NCBI GenBank assembly: GCA_963798805.1
Contig: CAWCVC010000010.1
Span: forward strand, 1,116,001 to 1,180,000
Reading direction: 5' to 3'
Length of the DNA stretch: 64,000 bases
Origin: CAVZCK01 sp963798805
GTDB taxonomy: Bacteria; Pseudomonadota; Alphaproteobacteria; Rhizobiales; Rhodomicrobiaceae
A program made the position numbers and the translations under genes. Of this stretch, positions 43,472-53,025 are shown in pieces (the first letter of the stretch is position 1; the number at the start of each line of letters is the position of its first letter). Under the pieces are notes generated by a model. It was not told the origin of the DNA. It was given only the letters and a program-made list of their open reading frames with translations, and did not search any database.

Positions 43472-43848
43472 TGCCAGGCAGCGGCTTGCGCACGAGATGT
43501 CTTGGCGCTTATCGTCCGGTTCAGGCAAATCCCCCCGGTGGATCGCTTGGTGTCGGACAGTAGATATTGGCCCGACCTCCCCGTCGTCCGACCGAAGCTC
43601 CTTGGTGAAAAGCATCGCACCTTCACCTTGGCTGAGCTCGAAGCACCAGGGGGCCGAATTGAGGCGTAAGCGGTCTGGCGCGCACGTAGCCATGTTGCCG
43701 GCGCCTTCCTGGGCACCATCGATTTTCCGATAATGGCGCTCCGCAGAGAATTCTGATAGATAAATCGATTGAGAGGGGAGCAAGGTAGCGAATTGATTTA
43801 ATGAGGAATTGAATGTCTGAACTTCCACAATAGAAATCTTCAAAGAGC
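43472..43848. other. 377-bp gap with no supported gene
   Basis: Several overlapping open frames of 75-155 codons exist on both strands, but none has a recognisable family signature together with a ribosome site. The minus-strand frame 43379-43843 overlaps the end of cfa and may contain coding remnants (for example around RLRLNSAPWCFELSQGEG), but I cannot identify a parent gene. Confidence 0.35.
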
Positions 43849-44668
43849 GTGATAGTGGATAAACTATTGACCGCTTTTGAGGAGATCAAACATATCGACG
43901 GTGACGGCGTCGAATACTGGCTCGCCCGCGAGCTTTCACCCTTGCTTGGCTATAAGCGCTGGGAGAATTTCGAGACGGCCATCGGACGCGCAAAAATCGC
44001 GTGCGAGAACGTCGGCGAGGATGTCGAGGATCATTTTCGTGAGGTCACGAAAATGATCGAACTCGGCAAAGGCGCGCATCGTGACCTCGCCGATTACGAA
44101 CTGACTCGATTTGCTGCCTATCTGATCGCCATGAACGGTGATCCGAGCAAAGACGAAATCGCCGCCGCCCAGACCTATTTCGCTGTGCAGACGCGACGCC
44201 AGGAAATCGCGGACATTGATGCGTCTCAGCGCAAATCGCTTAGCAAAGATGAGCGCCGCATTTTGCTCCGCGACAAGGAACACAATAAATCGCTCGCCAG
44301 CGCGGCGAAGTCGCACGGTGTCGCCAAACCCGTTGAATACGCCGTGTTCCAGAACGAAGGCTATAAGGGGCTGTATGGCGGCCTGGATCGGGCCGGGATT
44401 CAATGCCGGAAAAAAATTCGCGCCTAAACAGGACATTCTCGACCATATGCCGAGCGCGGAGTTGGCGGCGAACCTCTTCCGGGCGACGCAGGCAGAAGAG
44501 AAATTGGATAAGCTTCGCGAAGAGGGGAAGACGGGCAAAGCGCTCGCTAATAAGACGCATCTTGAAATCGGCCAGACGGTGCGCCGAACCATCCGCGAAA
44601 TCGGCGGCACGATGCCGGAAAAGTATCCAGCCGTCGAGCATGTCAAGGAGGCTCGAAAGCGCGTCTAG
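43849..44668 (+). pseudogene. dinD: Frameshifted dinD (DNA-damage-inducible protein D) homologue
   Basis: The first 192 codons (GTG at 43849 to TAA at 44427) read as DinD: GVEYWLARELSPLLGYKRWENF, EVTKMIELGKGAHRDLADYELTRFA and YGGLDRAG. The missing C-terminal part continues in the next frame (FAPKQDILDHMPSAELAANLFRATQAEEKL to KEARKRV, ending 44668). The two halves join within an A7 run at about 44411-44417. Removing one A restores a single frame of about 272 residues, the normal DinD length. It is therefore either a recent inactivation, a sequencing error in the homopolymer, or slippage-dependent expression. The locus is in an accessory stretch. Confidence 0.85.
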
Positions 44669-44820
44669 GTCGAAAAGAAAAAGCAATTGCCGGGCACCGA
44701 ATAGTCGCTTGTACGCCTCCTCAACGTCGCCGTGCCGTTGAGCGCGGCAGCGACGTTGAGGAGGCGTTTGCTGCCGCAGGCCCAAAAGCACATTCTGTCG
44801 GCGAAGCCGCGCAAACCTGC

Positions 44821-45285
44821 TTAGGCGTGCCGAAGTTTCGCGCGCTTGGACGAGGCCCGAGCACCGCTCTTCGGTGCGCATGCAACCCGCGTCCGTTCCT
44901 GCACTTCCTCTTTCGTCGCTTCCAGCTCCTCCGCCGGAACATCCTCGAGGCCGGCGAGATGGTTGTGCGCGCCCTTGGTCGCCAGAATCAGCTCGTCGAG
45001 CTTGAGCTGAAGCGCAAGCGTATCGCGGTTCTGCGTGTTCTGAATGAGAAACACCATCAGGAAGGTCACGATGGTCGTGCCGGTGTTGATGACCAGCTGC
45101 CAGGTGTCGCTATAGTGAAAAATCGGTCCGGTAATCGCCCAGACGACGACGATCGCGGTCGCCAGCAAAAAACTGCCGGGCTTGCCAGTGTAATGCGAGG
45201 TCTTTCCAGCCAGCCACGAGAAAAAGGCCGATGATGACGACGCATGTGAAGAGCCGAAGGCAGAGACAGGTATCCCTGCGCGCAT
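44821..45285 (-). CDS. Low-affinity iron permease-family membrane protein
   Basis: The 154-residue protein has a cytoplasmic Ser-rich N-terminus, then two membrane segments (GSFLLATAIVVVWAITGPIFHYSDTW region and LVINTGTTIVTFLMVFLIQ) and the family motif NTQNRDTLALQLKLDELI. A charged tail with many Glu and Lys follows. The family is named after yeast Fet4-type permeases, but transport by the short bacterial forms is not well established. The ATG at 45285 has GGAGG 6 nt upstream; the frame continues open for 117 codons upstream without support. Confidence 0.85.
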   Translation of the reverse strand: MRAGIPVSAFGSSHASSSSAFFSWLAGKTSHYTGKPGSFLLATAIVVVWAITGPIFHYSDTWQLVINTGTTIVTFLMVFLIQNTQNRDTLALQLKLDELILATKGAHNHLAGLEDVPAEELEATKEEVQERTRVACAPKSGARASSKRAKLRHA

Positions 45286-45446
45286 GACTTTCCTCCAACC
45301 GATGCTGAATTCCCGCTGGCCGTAACCATCGGCGCCGCCGCGAGTTCCCGAATGCAGCTCCGGTCCGGGAAAATACGTCCGGCACTTGACGACGGCGTCT
45401 TGATCAATATCAAATAAGCACAGTTGAATTCGTCCGATAAATTGGG

Positions 45447-46646
45447 ATGGCTTTAGGTTTTGCGTCCGCTCTGCCGCTCGGCACCGACGCGATGCGCTGG
45501 TTCGTTCCCACCGAACAGCCCGTGCGCCGCAGCTTCGGCGTTGCGCATATCGCCATCGATAGGGCGCCCGTGGAGGTCCGGCGGCGGGAGCTTGCCGCGC
45601 GGCCATTTTGTGTGCTGTCCGAATTTCACACCGCACGCCCCAACCGCAAGCGGGTTCTGCTGGTTGCGCCGCTTTCGGGCCATTTTCCCTTCATCCTGCG
45701 CGAACTTGTCGTCGGCCTGCTCGGCACTGCCGACGTCACCGTGACCGACTGGCTCAATGCGCGCTTCGTGCCGGTCACCGCCGGACATTTCGGCTTCGAT
45801 GAGAACATCGAATGCATCGTCGAGGCGATCAAGCAGCTCGGCCCCGGCGCTCACGTCGTCGCACTCTGCCAAGGCGTCATCCCGGCCCTCGCGGCGGCCG
45901 CCATTCTCGCGCGCGATGATCCCGCCCGCGCGCCCGCCTCGCTCACTCTGATGGGCGGTCCCGTCGATCCGCTTGCCAACCCGACCCGCGTCGTCCGGCT
46001 GCTGCGTCAGCGCTCGCTGCTATCGATCGAGGCGGAAGCGCTCGACAGGGTCGCGCCCGCCTATCCCGGCGCCGGAAGACTGGTCTATCCGGCACGCTAT
46101 CAGCTCTCGGCGCTGCTCGCCTATTTCTACCGTCATCTGATCTCCGGCGGTGAGCTGTTGCAGAAGCTTCTCGCCGATGACGGCCTCGATCCGGTGCGCT
46201 TCCCGTTCTTCGGACTGTTTACATCGCTGATGGATCTGCCGGCGAGGTATTTTCTCGAAAATATCGAGAAGGTTTTCTTGATGCGCGAAGCCTGGACCGG
46301 GGAGCTCGCCTGGCGGGGCGCGCCTGTCGATTTCTCGGCGATCCGCAATACCGCGCTGATGACGATCGAAGGCACGGAGGACGATATTGCCGCGCCGGGC
46401 CAGACCAGCGCTGCGCATGATCTGTGCGCCAACATTCCCGCCCGGAGCCGCCGCCGTCTCGTCCTGAACGGTGCCGGTCATTTCTCGCTGTTCTACGGCC
46501 GCGCCTGCCGCGAAAAGGTGCTGCCGCAGATCATCGATTTCCTGCAAAGCGCCGGAAGCGGCCATGCTTTGTCCGCTCCCGAAGAACAGCCCTTGCACGA
46601 CTGGGCCGACGAGGCGCTCATGTGGCACACGCGAGGCCCAGTCTGA
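45447..46646 (+). CDS. phaZ: Intracellular polyhydroxyalkanoate depolymerase
   Basis: The 399-residue alpha/beta hydrolase of the intracellular PHB depolymerase type has VLLVAPLSGHFPFILRELV, the nucleophile elbow VALCQGVIPAL with Cys as nucleophile, the Asp in TIEGTEDDIAAPGQT and the His in NGAGHFSLFYG. It releases 3-hydroxybutyrate units from PHB granules. This matches a methylotroph that routes C2/C4 units through the ethylmalonyl-CoA pathway, whose reductase gene (ccr) lies 1.2 kb downstream. It is divergent from the iron-permease gene with 161 bp between. Confidence 0.9.
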   Translation: MALGFASALPLGTDAMRWFVPTEQPVRRSFGVAHIAIDRAPVEVRRRELAARPFCVLSEFHTARPNRKRVLLVAPLSGHFPFILRELVVGLLGTADVTVTDWLNARFVPVTAGHFGFDENIECIVEAIKQLGPGAHVVALCQGVIPALAAAAILARDDPARAPASLTLMGGPVDPLANPTRVVRLLRQRSLLSIEAEALDRVAPAYPGAGRLVYPARYQLSALLAYFYRHLISGGELLQKLLADDGLDPVRFPFFGLFTSLMDLPARYFLENIEKVFLMREAWTGELAWRGAPVDFSAIRNTALMTIEGTEDDIAAPGQTSAAHDLCANIPARSRRRLVLNGAGHFSLFYGRACREKVLPQIIDFLQSAGSGHALSAPEEQPLHDWADEALMWHTRGPV

Positions 46647-46664
46647 CGCCGCAACAGCGCCTCG

Positions 46665-47138
46665 TCAGCGCACCAGCGACATCGAAACGGTTTTGAAGCC
46701 GGTGCCCTGGGCGGAAATGCTCACCGATTGGTGCGATCCCGACAGAGACACGGACATCGAGCCGGTGATGTAGCCGGTGATCGACAGCTTTAAGCCGTTG
46801 CCGGTCGCACGTCCCGACAGCTCGCCTCTCGCATTGAAAGTGCGCTCCTCCCAATGTCCCGAAACGCTGCTGCCGTGCCCGGCGAGGTTGCTCCGGATCT
46901 CGAGCTTGTAATTCGGCGAATTGCACAAGATGGCGAGCGAGAGATCGTCGCCGCCTTTCGGCACGTAATAGCCGCGGCAGGAGATCCGCTCGCGGGTTCC
47001 GTCGCTCAGGGTCAGATCACCCGAGCCGCGCCAGCTTCCGCTGAGCTCCTTGAAGATCGCCGTCTCGGCATGAGCAACGGCGGCATTGGCAGTCAATGCA
47101 AAAAAAACAACGAGGCATCCGCGCCATATAGTCTTCAT
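46665..47138 (-). CDS. Exported protein of unknown function
   Basis: The 157-residue protein has a signal peptide (about 1-25, ending AHAET). The mature part begins FKELSGSWRGSGDLTLSDGTRERISCRGYY and is rich in Gly, Ser and Thr with alternating hydrophobic residues, suggesting a lipocalin-like or other small beta-barrel. Two cysteines (ISC and ILC) could pair. I recognise no active site. The ATG at 47138 has GGGAG 5 nt upstream. It converges with phaZ, whose stop is 18 bp away. Confidence 0.78.
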   Translation of the reverse strand: MKTIWRGCLVVFFALTANAAVAHAETAIFKELSGSWRGSGDLTLSDGTRERISCRGYYVPKGGDDLSLAILCNSPNYKLEIRSNLAGHGSSVSGHWEERTFNARGELSGRATGNGLKLSITGYITGSMSVSLSGSHQSVSISAQGTGFKTVSMSLVR

Positions 47139-47807
47139 ACAAGCTCCCACAAAAAGTGTTTTCTATCCGCCCTGAGACTGCAACCGGCCGGTTCTAGCGA
47201 CTCGCGTTCTCGGGCCGGAGAACGCGCCGCCATGTACCACGCTAGATAAGGCAAGCTGAACGGTTTTTGACAAGGGCCAAGGCTTGCGTCCGGCGACCCT
47301 GCTCGTCTTGACTGCAACACGCGCGGAGCTCGAAATCCTTGCGGATTTCCCGCCGGGACGCCATTGAGCGTGCCAAAATGGGATGAAAGACCTCTGCCGA
47401 GATGATGGGCGCGCTCGCCGCGATCACCGCCGCCCATATCGCCGCGACCGAGGCGGTGAAAGCTTGGTTCTACCGGCCGCGAAAGGACGCGTTAGCCAGG
47501 GCCGGCTGATTTCCCGCCCGGCGGATGTAACGGCTTTTCCGCAGACGCGAATAAGCCGTCGTCGCAGGATGCGTGGCGAATATTGCCCAAAAAGCAAACA
47601 TTTGCCGTCCTTCGGACGGCAATATGCTGCTTTTGTAGAAATGCTGCATCGCAAGATTCATCTTGCAATGCGGCAAAAGATGGCGAACCATCATAAAAAA
47701 ATGACTGGCTCTCTGCCATTCGGGATAGGCCGGTCCGCTAGGTTGATCGGCCGTAGCCTGCAGGCGGGAAAACGCGGAGGGCGTCACAAGCGGAGGAGCT
47801 AAGCCGC
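47139..47807. other. 669-bp intergenic region upstream of ccr
   Basis: I see no secure gene. A 35-codon frame at 47402-47509 (starting MMGALAAITAAH, ending ALARAG, with EAVKAWFYRPR) resembles the final membrane helix of a larger transporter and may be a remnant. Two hairpins are clear: TTGCCGTCC-TTC-GGACGGCAA at 47602-47622 and one around 47645-47675 (GCATCGCAAGA/TCTTGCAATGC). The ccr ribosome site GGAGGAG lies just before 47808. Confidence 0.45.
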
Positions 47808-49106
47808 ATGTCCGAACCTGCTTTCACGACCATTCCGGGCGGTCAGGCGCCCAAGAAAGACCTTTACGAGATCGGCGAGATTCCCCCGCTCGGCCATGTG
47901 CCGAAGACGATGTATGCCTGGGTCATCCGCAAGGAACGGCACGGCCCGCCCGATGAGGCCATGCAGGTCGAGGTGGTGCCGACCTGGGAGCTCGACAGCC
48001 ATGATGTGCTCGTCCTGGTGATGGCGGCGGGCGTCAACTATAACGGCGTCTGGGCGGCGCTCGGCCAGCCGATCTCGACTCTCGACGTGCATAAGCAGCC
48101 CTACCACATCGCCGGGTCGGATGCGGCCGGCATCGTCTGGGCCGTCGGCGCGAAGGTCAAGCGCTGGAAAGTGGGCGACGAGGTCGTCGTGCACTGCAAC
48201 CAGGATGATGGCGACGACGAGGAATGCAATGGCGGCGACCCGATGTTCTCGTCCTCACAGCGCATCTGGGGTTACGAGACGCCGGACGGCTCCTTCGCGC
48301 AATTCTGCCGCGTGCAGGATCGCCAGCTCATGCCACGGCCGAAGCATCTGACCTGGGAAGAGGCCGCCTGCTATACGCTGACGCTCGCAACCGCCTACCG
48401 GATGCTGTTCGGACACCGCCCGCATGTACTGCGCCCGGGCCATAACGTGCTGGTCTGGGGCGCCTCGGGCGGTCTCGGCTCCTTCGCCGTGCAGCTTTGC
48501 GCGACGGCCGGCGCCAACGCCATCGGCGTGATCTCGGACGACGACAAGCGCGATTTCGTGCTGCAGCTAGGGGCCAAGGGCGTCATCAACCGCAAGAATT
48601 TCAGATGCTGGGGCCAGTTGCCCAAGGTCGGCACGCCGGAATATCAGGACTGGTTCAAGGAGGTGCGCAAATTCGGCGCGGCCATCTGGGAGCACACCGG
48701 CAAGGGCAACAATGTCGATTTCGTCTTCGAGCATCCCGGCAAGTCGACCTTCCCGGTCTCGGTTTTCGTCGTCAAGCGCGGCGGCATGGTGGTGATCTGC
48801 GCCGGCACCACCGGCTATAATCTGACCATTGACGCACGCTATCTCTGGATGCATCAGAAGCGGGTGCAGGGCTCGCATTTCGCCAACCTGCTACAGGCCA
48901 GCCAGGCGAACCGGCTGATGATCGAGCGCCGCATCGATCCGTGCATGTCCGAGGTCATGCCGTGGTCGGACATTCCGAAGGCGCATATGCGGATGTGGAA
49001 AAACGAGCACCGGCCGGGCAATATGGCGGTTATGGTCAGCGCGCCGCAGCCGGGTCTCAGAACCTTCGAGGACGTAATCGAAATCAGCCATGCCCGCTTC
49101 GGCTAG
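47808..49106 (+). CDS. ccr: Crotonyl-CoA carboxylase/reductase
   Basis: The 432-residue protein is a medium-chain reductase with the features of Ccr: DLYEIGEIPPLGHVPK at the start, GVNYNGVWAALGQPIST, HCNQDDGDDEECNGGDPM, the NADPH-binding VWGASGGLGSFAVQL, and GKSTFPVSVFVVKRGG. It reduces and carboxylates crotonyl-CoA to ethylmalonyl-CoA, the key step of the ethylmalonyl-CoA pathway, which regenerates glyoxylate in methylotrophs without isocitrate lyase. The methylsuccinyl-CoA dehydrogenase gene of the same pathway follows after one intervening gene. Confidence 0.97.
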   Translation: MSEPAFTTIPGGQAPKKDLYEIGEIPPLGHVPKTMYAWVIRKERHGPPDEAMQVEVVPTWELDSHDVLVLVMAAGVNYNGVWAALGQPISTLDVHKQPYHIAGSDAAGIVWAVGAKVKRWKVGDEVVVHCNQDDGDDEECNGGDPMFSSSQRIWGYETPDGSFAQFCRVQDRQLMPRPKHLTWEEAACYTLTLATAYRMLFGHRPHVLRPGHNVLVWGASGGLGSFAVQLCATAGANAIGVISDDDKRDFVLQLGAKGVINRKNFRCWGQLPKVGTPEYQDWFKEVRKFGAAIWEHTGKGNNVDFVFEHPGKSTFPVSVFVVKRGGMVVICAGTTGYNLTIDARYLWMHQKRVQGSHFANLLQASQANRLMIERRIDPCMSEVMPWSDIPKAHMRMWKNEHRPGNMAVMVSAPQPGLRTFEDVIEISHARFG

Positions 49107-49107
49107 C

Positions 49108-49208
49108 GCATCGGACCGAAAAGTGCGAAGCGGTTTTCGGACAAATCCGATGCCAAAACAAGCAGCTAGAGCGGCGTTTCAGATTGCGATTAAAAGTCCG
49201 CCGCTCTA
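49108..49208 (+). repeat. Two-hairpin intergenic repeat, copy 1
   Basis: A roughly 100-bp unit starts GCATCGGACCGAAAAGTGCG and folds into two hairpins: GCATCGG...CCGATGC, and AGAGCGGCG...CGCCGCTCT. A reverse-oriented copy lies at 54751-54849. Units of this design are common between genes in Hyphomicrobiales. It follows the ccr stop directly. Confidence 0.9.
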
Positions 49209-49340
49209 GCGGCGAAATCAGCTTATGCCGTTTGTGAATTCGGCTTATCTTGCAAAACTCATCTGATCGCTGCTTTCGGCTGGTCCGGAAGGCGAGTTTG
49301 ACTAAACTGCACATGGGGTTATCTCAACAAGATCGGATAT

Positions 49341-51296
49341 ATGGGGGCGGAAATGGATGACGGCAGCGCAGACATCATTGCCGGTATTCGGGAGTTGCGC
49401 GCCAAGGCGCAGGAGCAACTGACCGGCAACGAATATTACATGATCGTGCAGCAGCTCGATGCTCTGGCGGCAAGCACCGAAGCGGCGGACAAGTCGGCGC
49501 AATCGGCGCTGAGCGCGATCACGGCGCGGCTGAACGGCGGCGCCGCGGTCGAGGCCGCGAGCACTCCAGCCAGCGACGCGCCTGTCGAAGAGGCGACCGT
49601 GCCCAGTGCCGAAGCGCCTGTCGAGGCAGAGACTGCCCCGGCGGAGGAACCCACTGCGGAGGCTGCCAGCACTGCGGCTGCCGACGCGCCTGCCGAAGAG
49701 GCGACCGTGCCCAGCAGCGAGGCACCTGTCGAGGCGGAGATTGCCCCGGCCGAGGAATTTGCGGCGGAGGCTGCGAGCACCCCGGCGGACGACGCGCCGG
49801 CCGAAGAGACGACCGTACCCAGCAGCGAGGCGCCGATCGTCGCCGCGCCGAGAGCCAGCTCTTTCGGCGTTGCGCAAGCGACCGTTTCCGTCCACTTCAC
49901 CACCGTCGACGCCGCGGAGACTTCTGGCGAGACCGCCGAGGCCGCGCCGGTCGTCGAAGCCCCGCCGGCAACGGGACTGTGGGCCGCCGTCGATGCGGTC
50001 CGCGTATTCGCCGAGAAGCAGCTTACCGGCAATGACTTCTATACAGTCTCCAACCTGCTGACCCGGCTTCGCAGCTTTCCGCCGGCATCGGGACCTCAAG
50101 GAAAGATCTTTACGCCGACCAGGGTCGCCGAGGCGATCGGGCTTCTGCGTAGCGAGATCGGCTGGCTGCCCGGCTTCGCTCAGGCCGACGCCGCGCGCCT
50201 GATCTCAGCGCTTGCCCGGGTCATGGCGCCGCAACCCGCGCCTGCCGCTGCACCCGCCGCGCCGGAGCCTGTTGCGCCTCCTGCCCCGGCGCCGGAGCCT
50301 CAAGCGGCGGCGGTCGCCGCCGAAGCGCATACGGAGCCGCAGCCGGAAGCAGCGACTGTCATGGCAGAGGCAGCGGAGGCGGCACAGCCCGAACCTGCAA
50401 AATCCGAGCCGGAAAAACCGGAAGCCCCCGAGCCGGGAGCGCCGATCGAATTCAATCTCGCCGACGCGCCGGATCCCGAACCCGACAGCGGCCCCAGAAT
50501 GGGTTTCGACGATCTGGCGGATGCCTCATGGCGGCGCGTCAAGGAGGTGGCCGAGGCGGATCGCAAGCCGGCTCAAGGCCTGAACGGCAGCGCCGCGCCG
50601 GCCTTTGCCATGCCGAAAGCCGCGGCTGAGCCCGCGACTGAGACCCCGGCGCAAACGGAGCCGATGGCGCAGGAAATGAGTGAGGCCCTCGACGATGGAG
50701 GGTCGGAAAGGCGCAGCTCCGAGCCATGCTATGCAGGAGAGTTCGAGCTGGCAGAAGCGGGTGCTGCCGCGCACGGTGATCCTGAACCGGCCGGTGAAGC
50801 CGTCGCGGAGCAAATGGCTGAGACGGCTGGCGAAGCTGCCCCATTTGCCGAAGCGGAAGTCCTGAGCGAGCTGGCCGAACCCGAGGCTTCGCCGGCCGAG
50901 GCCGAGCCCGAAGTCGAGCCCGCGCCGATGGCGGCAGCCCCGGTTTCCGCTGAGGCCGAGGTGGTCATGGTCGAGGTGGAGGAGACCACGATCCTCGTGG
51001 CCGCTGAGGCTGTCACGGAGGCGACGGCCACCCCGGTCGAGGAGGTTGAGGAAGCCGTCGCCGAACCGTCGGCCGAGGCCGTGGCCGAAACACCGTCGAC
51101 GGCGGAAACACCCGCAACAGCGGAAACACCCGCGGCGGCGGAGACGGCTGAAGCAGAGGTGAGCGCGGCAGCCACCGAGGCCAAGAGCGACGAAACTCCA
51201 CAGCCCGAGCCGAAACAGGAGACGACGCCTGCGAAACCGGCAAAGCGCGGGCTATTCGGACGATTGTTCGGCGGCCGGGCGGCCGAGCATCACTAG
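49341..51296 (+). CDS. Large Ala/Glu/Pro-rich low-complexity protein between ccr and mcd
   Basis: The protein has 651 residues and no signal peptide. A short ordered motif at about residues 12-45 (RELRAKAQEQLTGNEYYMIVQQLDAL) recurs at about 210-245 (DAVRVFAEKQLTGNDFYTVSNLLTRL), so two related helical modules flank a low-complexity spacer. After about residue 290 the chain is almost wholly Ala, Glu, Pro and Val, strongly acidic and predicted disordered. It ends in a basic KRGLFGRLFGGRAAEHH. Function is unknown. PHB-granule or carbon-metabolism roles are suggested only by neighbours. The start could equally be the ATG at 49353, behind GGGGGCGG. Confidence 0.75.
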   Translation: MGAEMDDGSADIIAGIRELRAKAQEQLTGNEYYMIVQQLDALAASTEAADKSAQSALSAITARLNGGAAVEAASTPASDAPVEEATVPSAEAPVEAETAPAEEPTAEAASTAAADAPAEEATVPSSEAPVEAEIAPAEEFAAEAASTPADDAPAEETTVPSSEAPIVAAPRASSFGVAQATVSVHFTTVDAAETSGETAEAAPVVEAPPATGLWAAVDAVRVFAEKQLTGNDFYTVSNLLTRLRSFPPASGPQGKIFTPTRVAEAIGLLRSEIGWLPGFAQADAARLISALARVMAPQPAPAAAPAAPEPVAPPAPAPEPQAAAVAAEAHTEPQPEAATVMAEAAEAAQPEPAKSEPEKPEAPEPGAPIEFNLADAPDPEPDSGPRMGFDDLADASWRRVKEVAEADRKPAQGLNGSAAPAFAMPKAAAEPATETPAQTEPMAQEMSEALDDGGSERRSSEPCYAGEFELAEAGAAAHGDPEPAGEAVAEQMAETAGEAAPFAEAEVLSELAEPEASPAEAEPEVEPAPMAAAPVSAEAEVVMVEVEETTILVAAEAVTEATATPVEEVEEAVAEPSAEAVAETPSTAETPATAETPAAAETAEAEVSAAATEAKSDETPQPEPKQETTPAKPAKRGLFGRLFGGRAAEHH

Positions 51297-51327
51297 CAGA
51301 GTCCCGGAGAAACGCAGGAGATTGCCC

Positions 51328-53025
51328 ATGAGCCTGGCGGCCAACGCATCTGAGCCCGGTCTTGCCGATGACCCGCGCAGCGTGACCGGGCTCGCCGCCA
51401 AAGCCGCGGGCGCAGCCTACACCTTGCTCGCCAAGGCGATCTCCGCCTGCCGCTCCGCCATCGCCCCGGACGGGCGCGTCGACACCACCGCTCTCGACCG
51501 CGAGCAGCACCGCGCCCACGGCCTTGCCTGGCTGGCGACCTATGTCGAGGCGGTCAAACAGCTTGCCGCCTACGCCGACCGGCAGCAGGAGCAGGGCCGC
51601 TTCGGTGAGATCGAGCAGCTTCTGGTCAAGATCGGCATCGCCGAATATTGCGCCCAGATCATCGGCGGCATCCCGATGAGCCAGCTCGAAATCGTGCGGC
51701 TAAGCGAAATCGGCGTGCCCGCCGAGGACCAGGCCGGCTTCGCCAACCATCCCGCCGTCAGCGAGATTGTCGCGAAATGGAACACGCCGCAGGCCCGCGC
51801 GCGGCTCATCGCCCTCATCGGCGACAGCCAGGGCACGGTCACTTACGGCGACAGCGGGCTCGACGAAACGCATGAGAGCATGCGCGAGGAAATGCGCCGC
51901 TTCTCCGAAGCCGAAATCGCACCGCGCGCCCATGGCTGGCATCTCACCAACAGCTATATCCCGCTCGAGGTCATTGCCAAGATGAGCGAGCTGGGCGTGT
52001 TCGGCCTGACCATCCCGGAGGAATTCGGGGGGCTGGCACTCGGCAAGGAGGCGATGTGCCTGGTCTCGGAGGAGCTGTCGCGCGGCTATATCGGCGTCGG
52101 CTCGTTCGGCACGCGTTCGGAAATCGCCGCCGAGCTGATTTTGGGCGGCGGCACAGAGGAGCAGAAGCGGCACTGGCTGCCGAAGATCGCCTCCGGCGAA
52201 ATTCTTCCCACGGCGGTCTTCACCGAGCCGAATGTCGGCTCCGATCTCGCTTCGCTGAAAACCCGCGCCGTGCGCGACGGCGACGTCTACCGCATCACCG
52301 GCCAGAAGACCTGGATCACCCATTCGGCCCGCGCCGACCTGATGACGCTGCTTGCCCGCACCGATCCGAACGAGGCCGGCTATAAGGGCCTCTCCATGTT
52401 CCTCGCCGAGAAGCCGCGCGGAACGGACGAGAACCCCTTCCCGGTCCAGGGCATGAGCGGCGGCGAGATCGAGGTGCTCGGCTATCGCGGCATGAAGGAG
52501 TTCGAGATTTCCTTCGACGGCTTCGCCGTGCCGGCCGCCAATCTGCTCGGCGGCATCGAGGGTCAGGGCTTCAAGCAGCTCATGCAGACCTTCGAGTTGG
52601 CGCGCATCCAGACGGCGGCGCGTGCGACGGGCGTCGCCCAGTCGGCGATGGATCTCGGCTTGCGCTACGCCAATGAGCGCCTCCAGTTCGGCCGGCCGAT
52701 CCTCGCCTTTCCGCGCGTCGCCGACAAGATCGCCATGATGGCGGTCGAGACCATGATCGCGCGCCAGCTCACCTATTTCGCCGCACGCGAGAAGGATCTC
52801 GGCCGGCGCTGCGACCTCGAGGCCGGCATGGCCAAGCTGCTCGCCGCGCGTGTCGCCTGGGCGGCCGCCGACAATGCCTTGCAGATCCATGGCGGCAACG
52901 GCTTCGCACTGGAATATCAGATCAGCCGCGTGCTGTGTGACGCGCGGATCTTGAGCATTTTCGAGGGCGCCGCCGAGATCCAGGCCCAGGTCATCGCCCG
53001 GCGGCTGATGGAAGACCGCAACTGA
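51328..53025 (+). CDS. mcd: Methylsuccinyl-CoA dehydrogenase (acyl-CoA dehydrogenase family)
   Basis: The 565-residue protein is longer than ordinary acyl-CoA dehydrogenases because of an N-terminal extension of about 170 residues, which is typical of methylsuccinyl-CoA dehydrogenase. The FAD/acyl-CoA domain shows LTIPEEFGGLALGKEAM, TEPNVGSDLASLKTRA, GQKTWITHSARADL and the C-terminal QIHGGNGFALEYQISRVLCDARI with the catalytic region. It oxidises methylsuccinyl-CoA to mesaconyl-CoA in the ethylmalonyl-CoA pathway, consistent with ccr 2.2 kb upstream. The ATG at 51328 has AGGAG 7 nt before it. Confidence 0.93.
   Translation: MSLAANASEPGLADDPRSVTGLAAKAAGAAYTLLAKAISACRSAIAPDGRVDTTALDREQHRAHGLAWLATYVEAVKQLAAYADRQQEQGRFGEIEQLLVKIGIAEYCAQIIGGIPMSQLEIVRLSEIGVPAEDQAGFANHPAVSEIVAKWNTPQARARLIALIGDSQGTVTYGDSGLDETHESMREEMRRFSEAEIAPRAHGWHLTNSYIPLEVIAKMSELGVFGLTIPEEFGGLALGKEAMCLVSEELSRGYIGVGSFGTRSEIAAELILGGGTEEQKRHWLPKIASGEILPTAVFTEPNVGSDLASLKTRAVRDGDVYRITGQKTWITHSARADLMTLLARTDPNEAGYKGLSMFLAEKPRGTDENPFPVQGMSGGEIEVLGYRGMKEFEISFDGFAVPAANLLGGIEGQGFKQLMQTFELARIQTAARATGVAQSAMDLGLRYANERLQFGRPILAFPRVADKIAMMAVETMIARQLTYFAAREKDLGRRCDLEAGMAKLLAARVAWAAADNALQIHGGNGFALEYQISRVLCDARILSIFEGAAEIQAQVIARRLMEDRN

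Noticed and set aside
43379..43843. Minus-strand frame after cfa
   Set aside because: It overlaps the coding end of cfa, has no recognised domain and no good ribosome site. It might be a decayed gene, but I cannot name the parent.
47402..47509. 35-codon frame resembling the last helix of a P-type ATPase or other transporter
   Set aside because: Too short and without the rest of the protein; resemblance is weak. Kept only as a possible remnant in the gap description.
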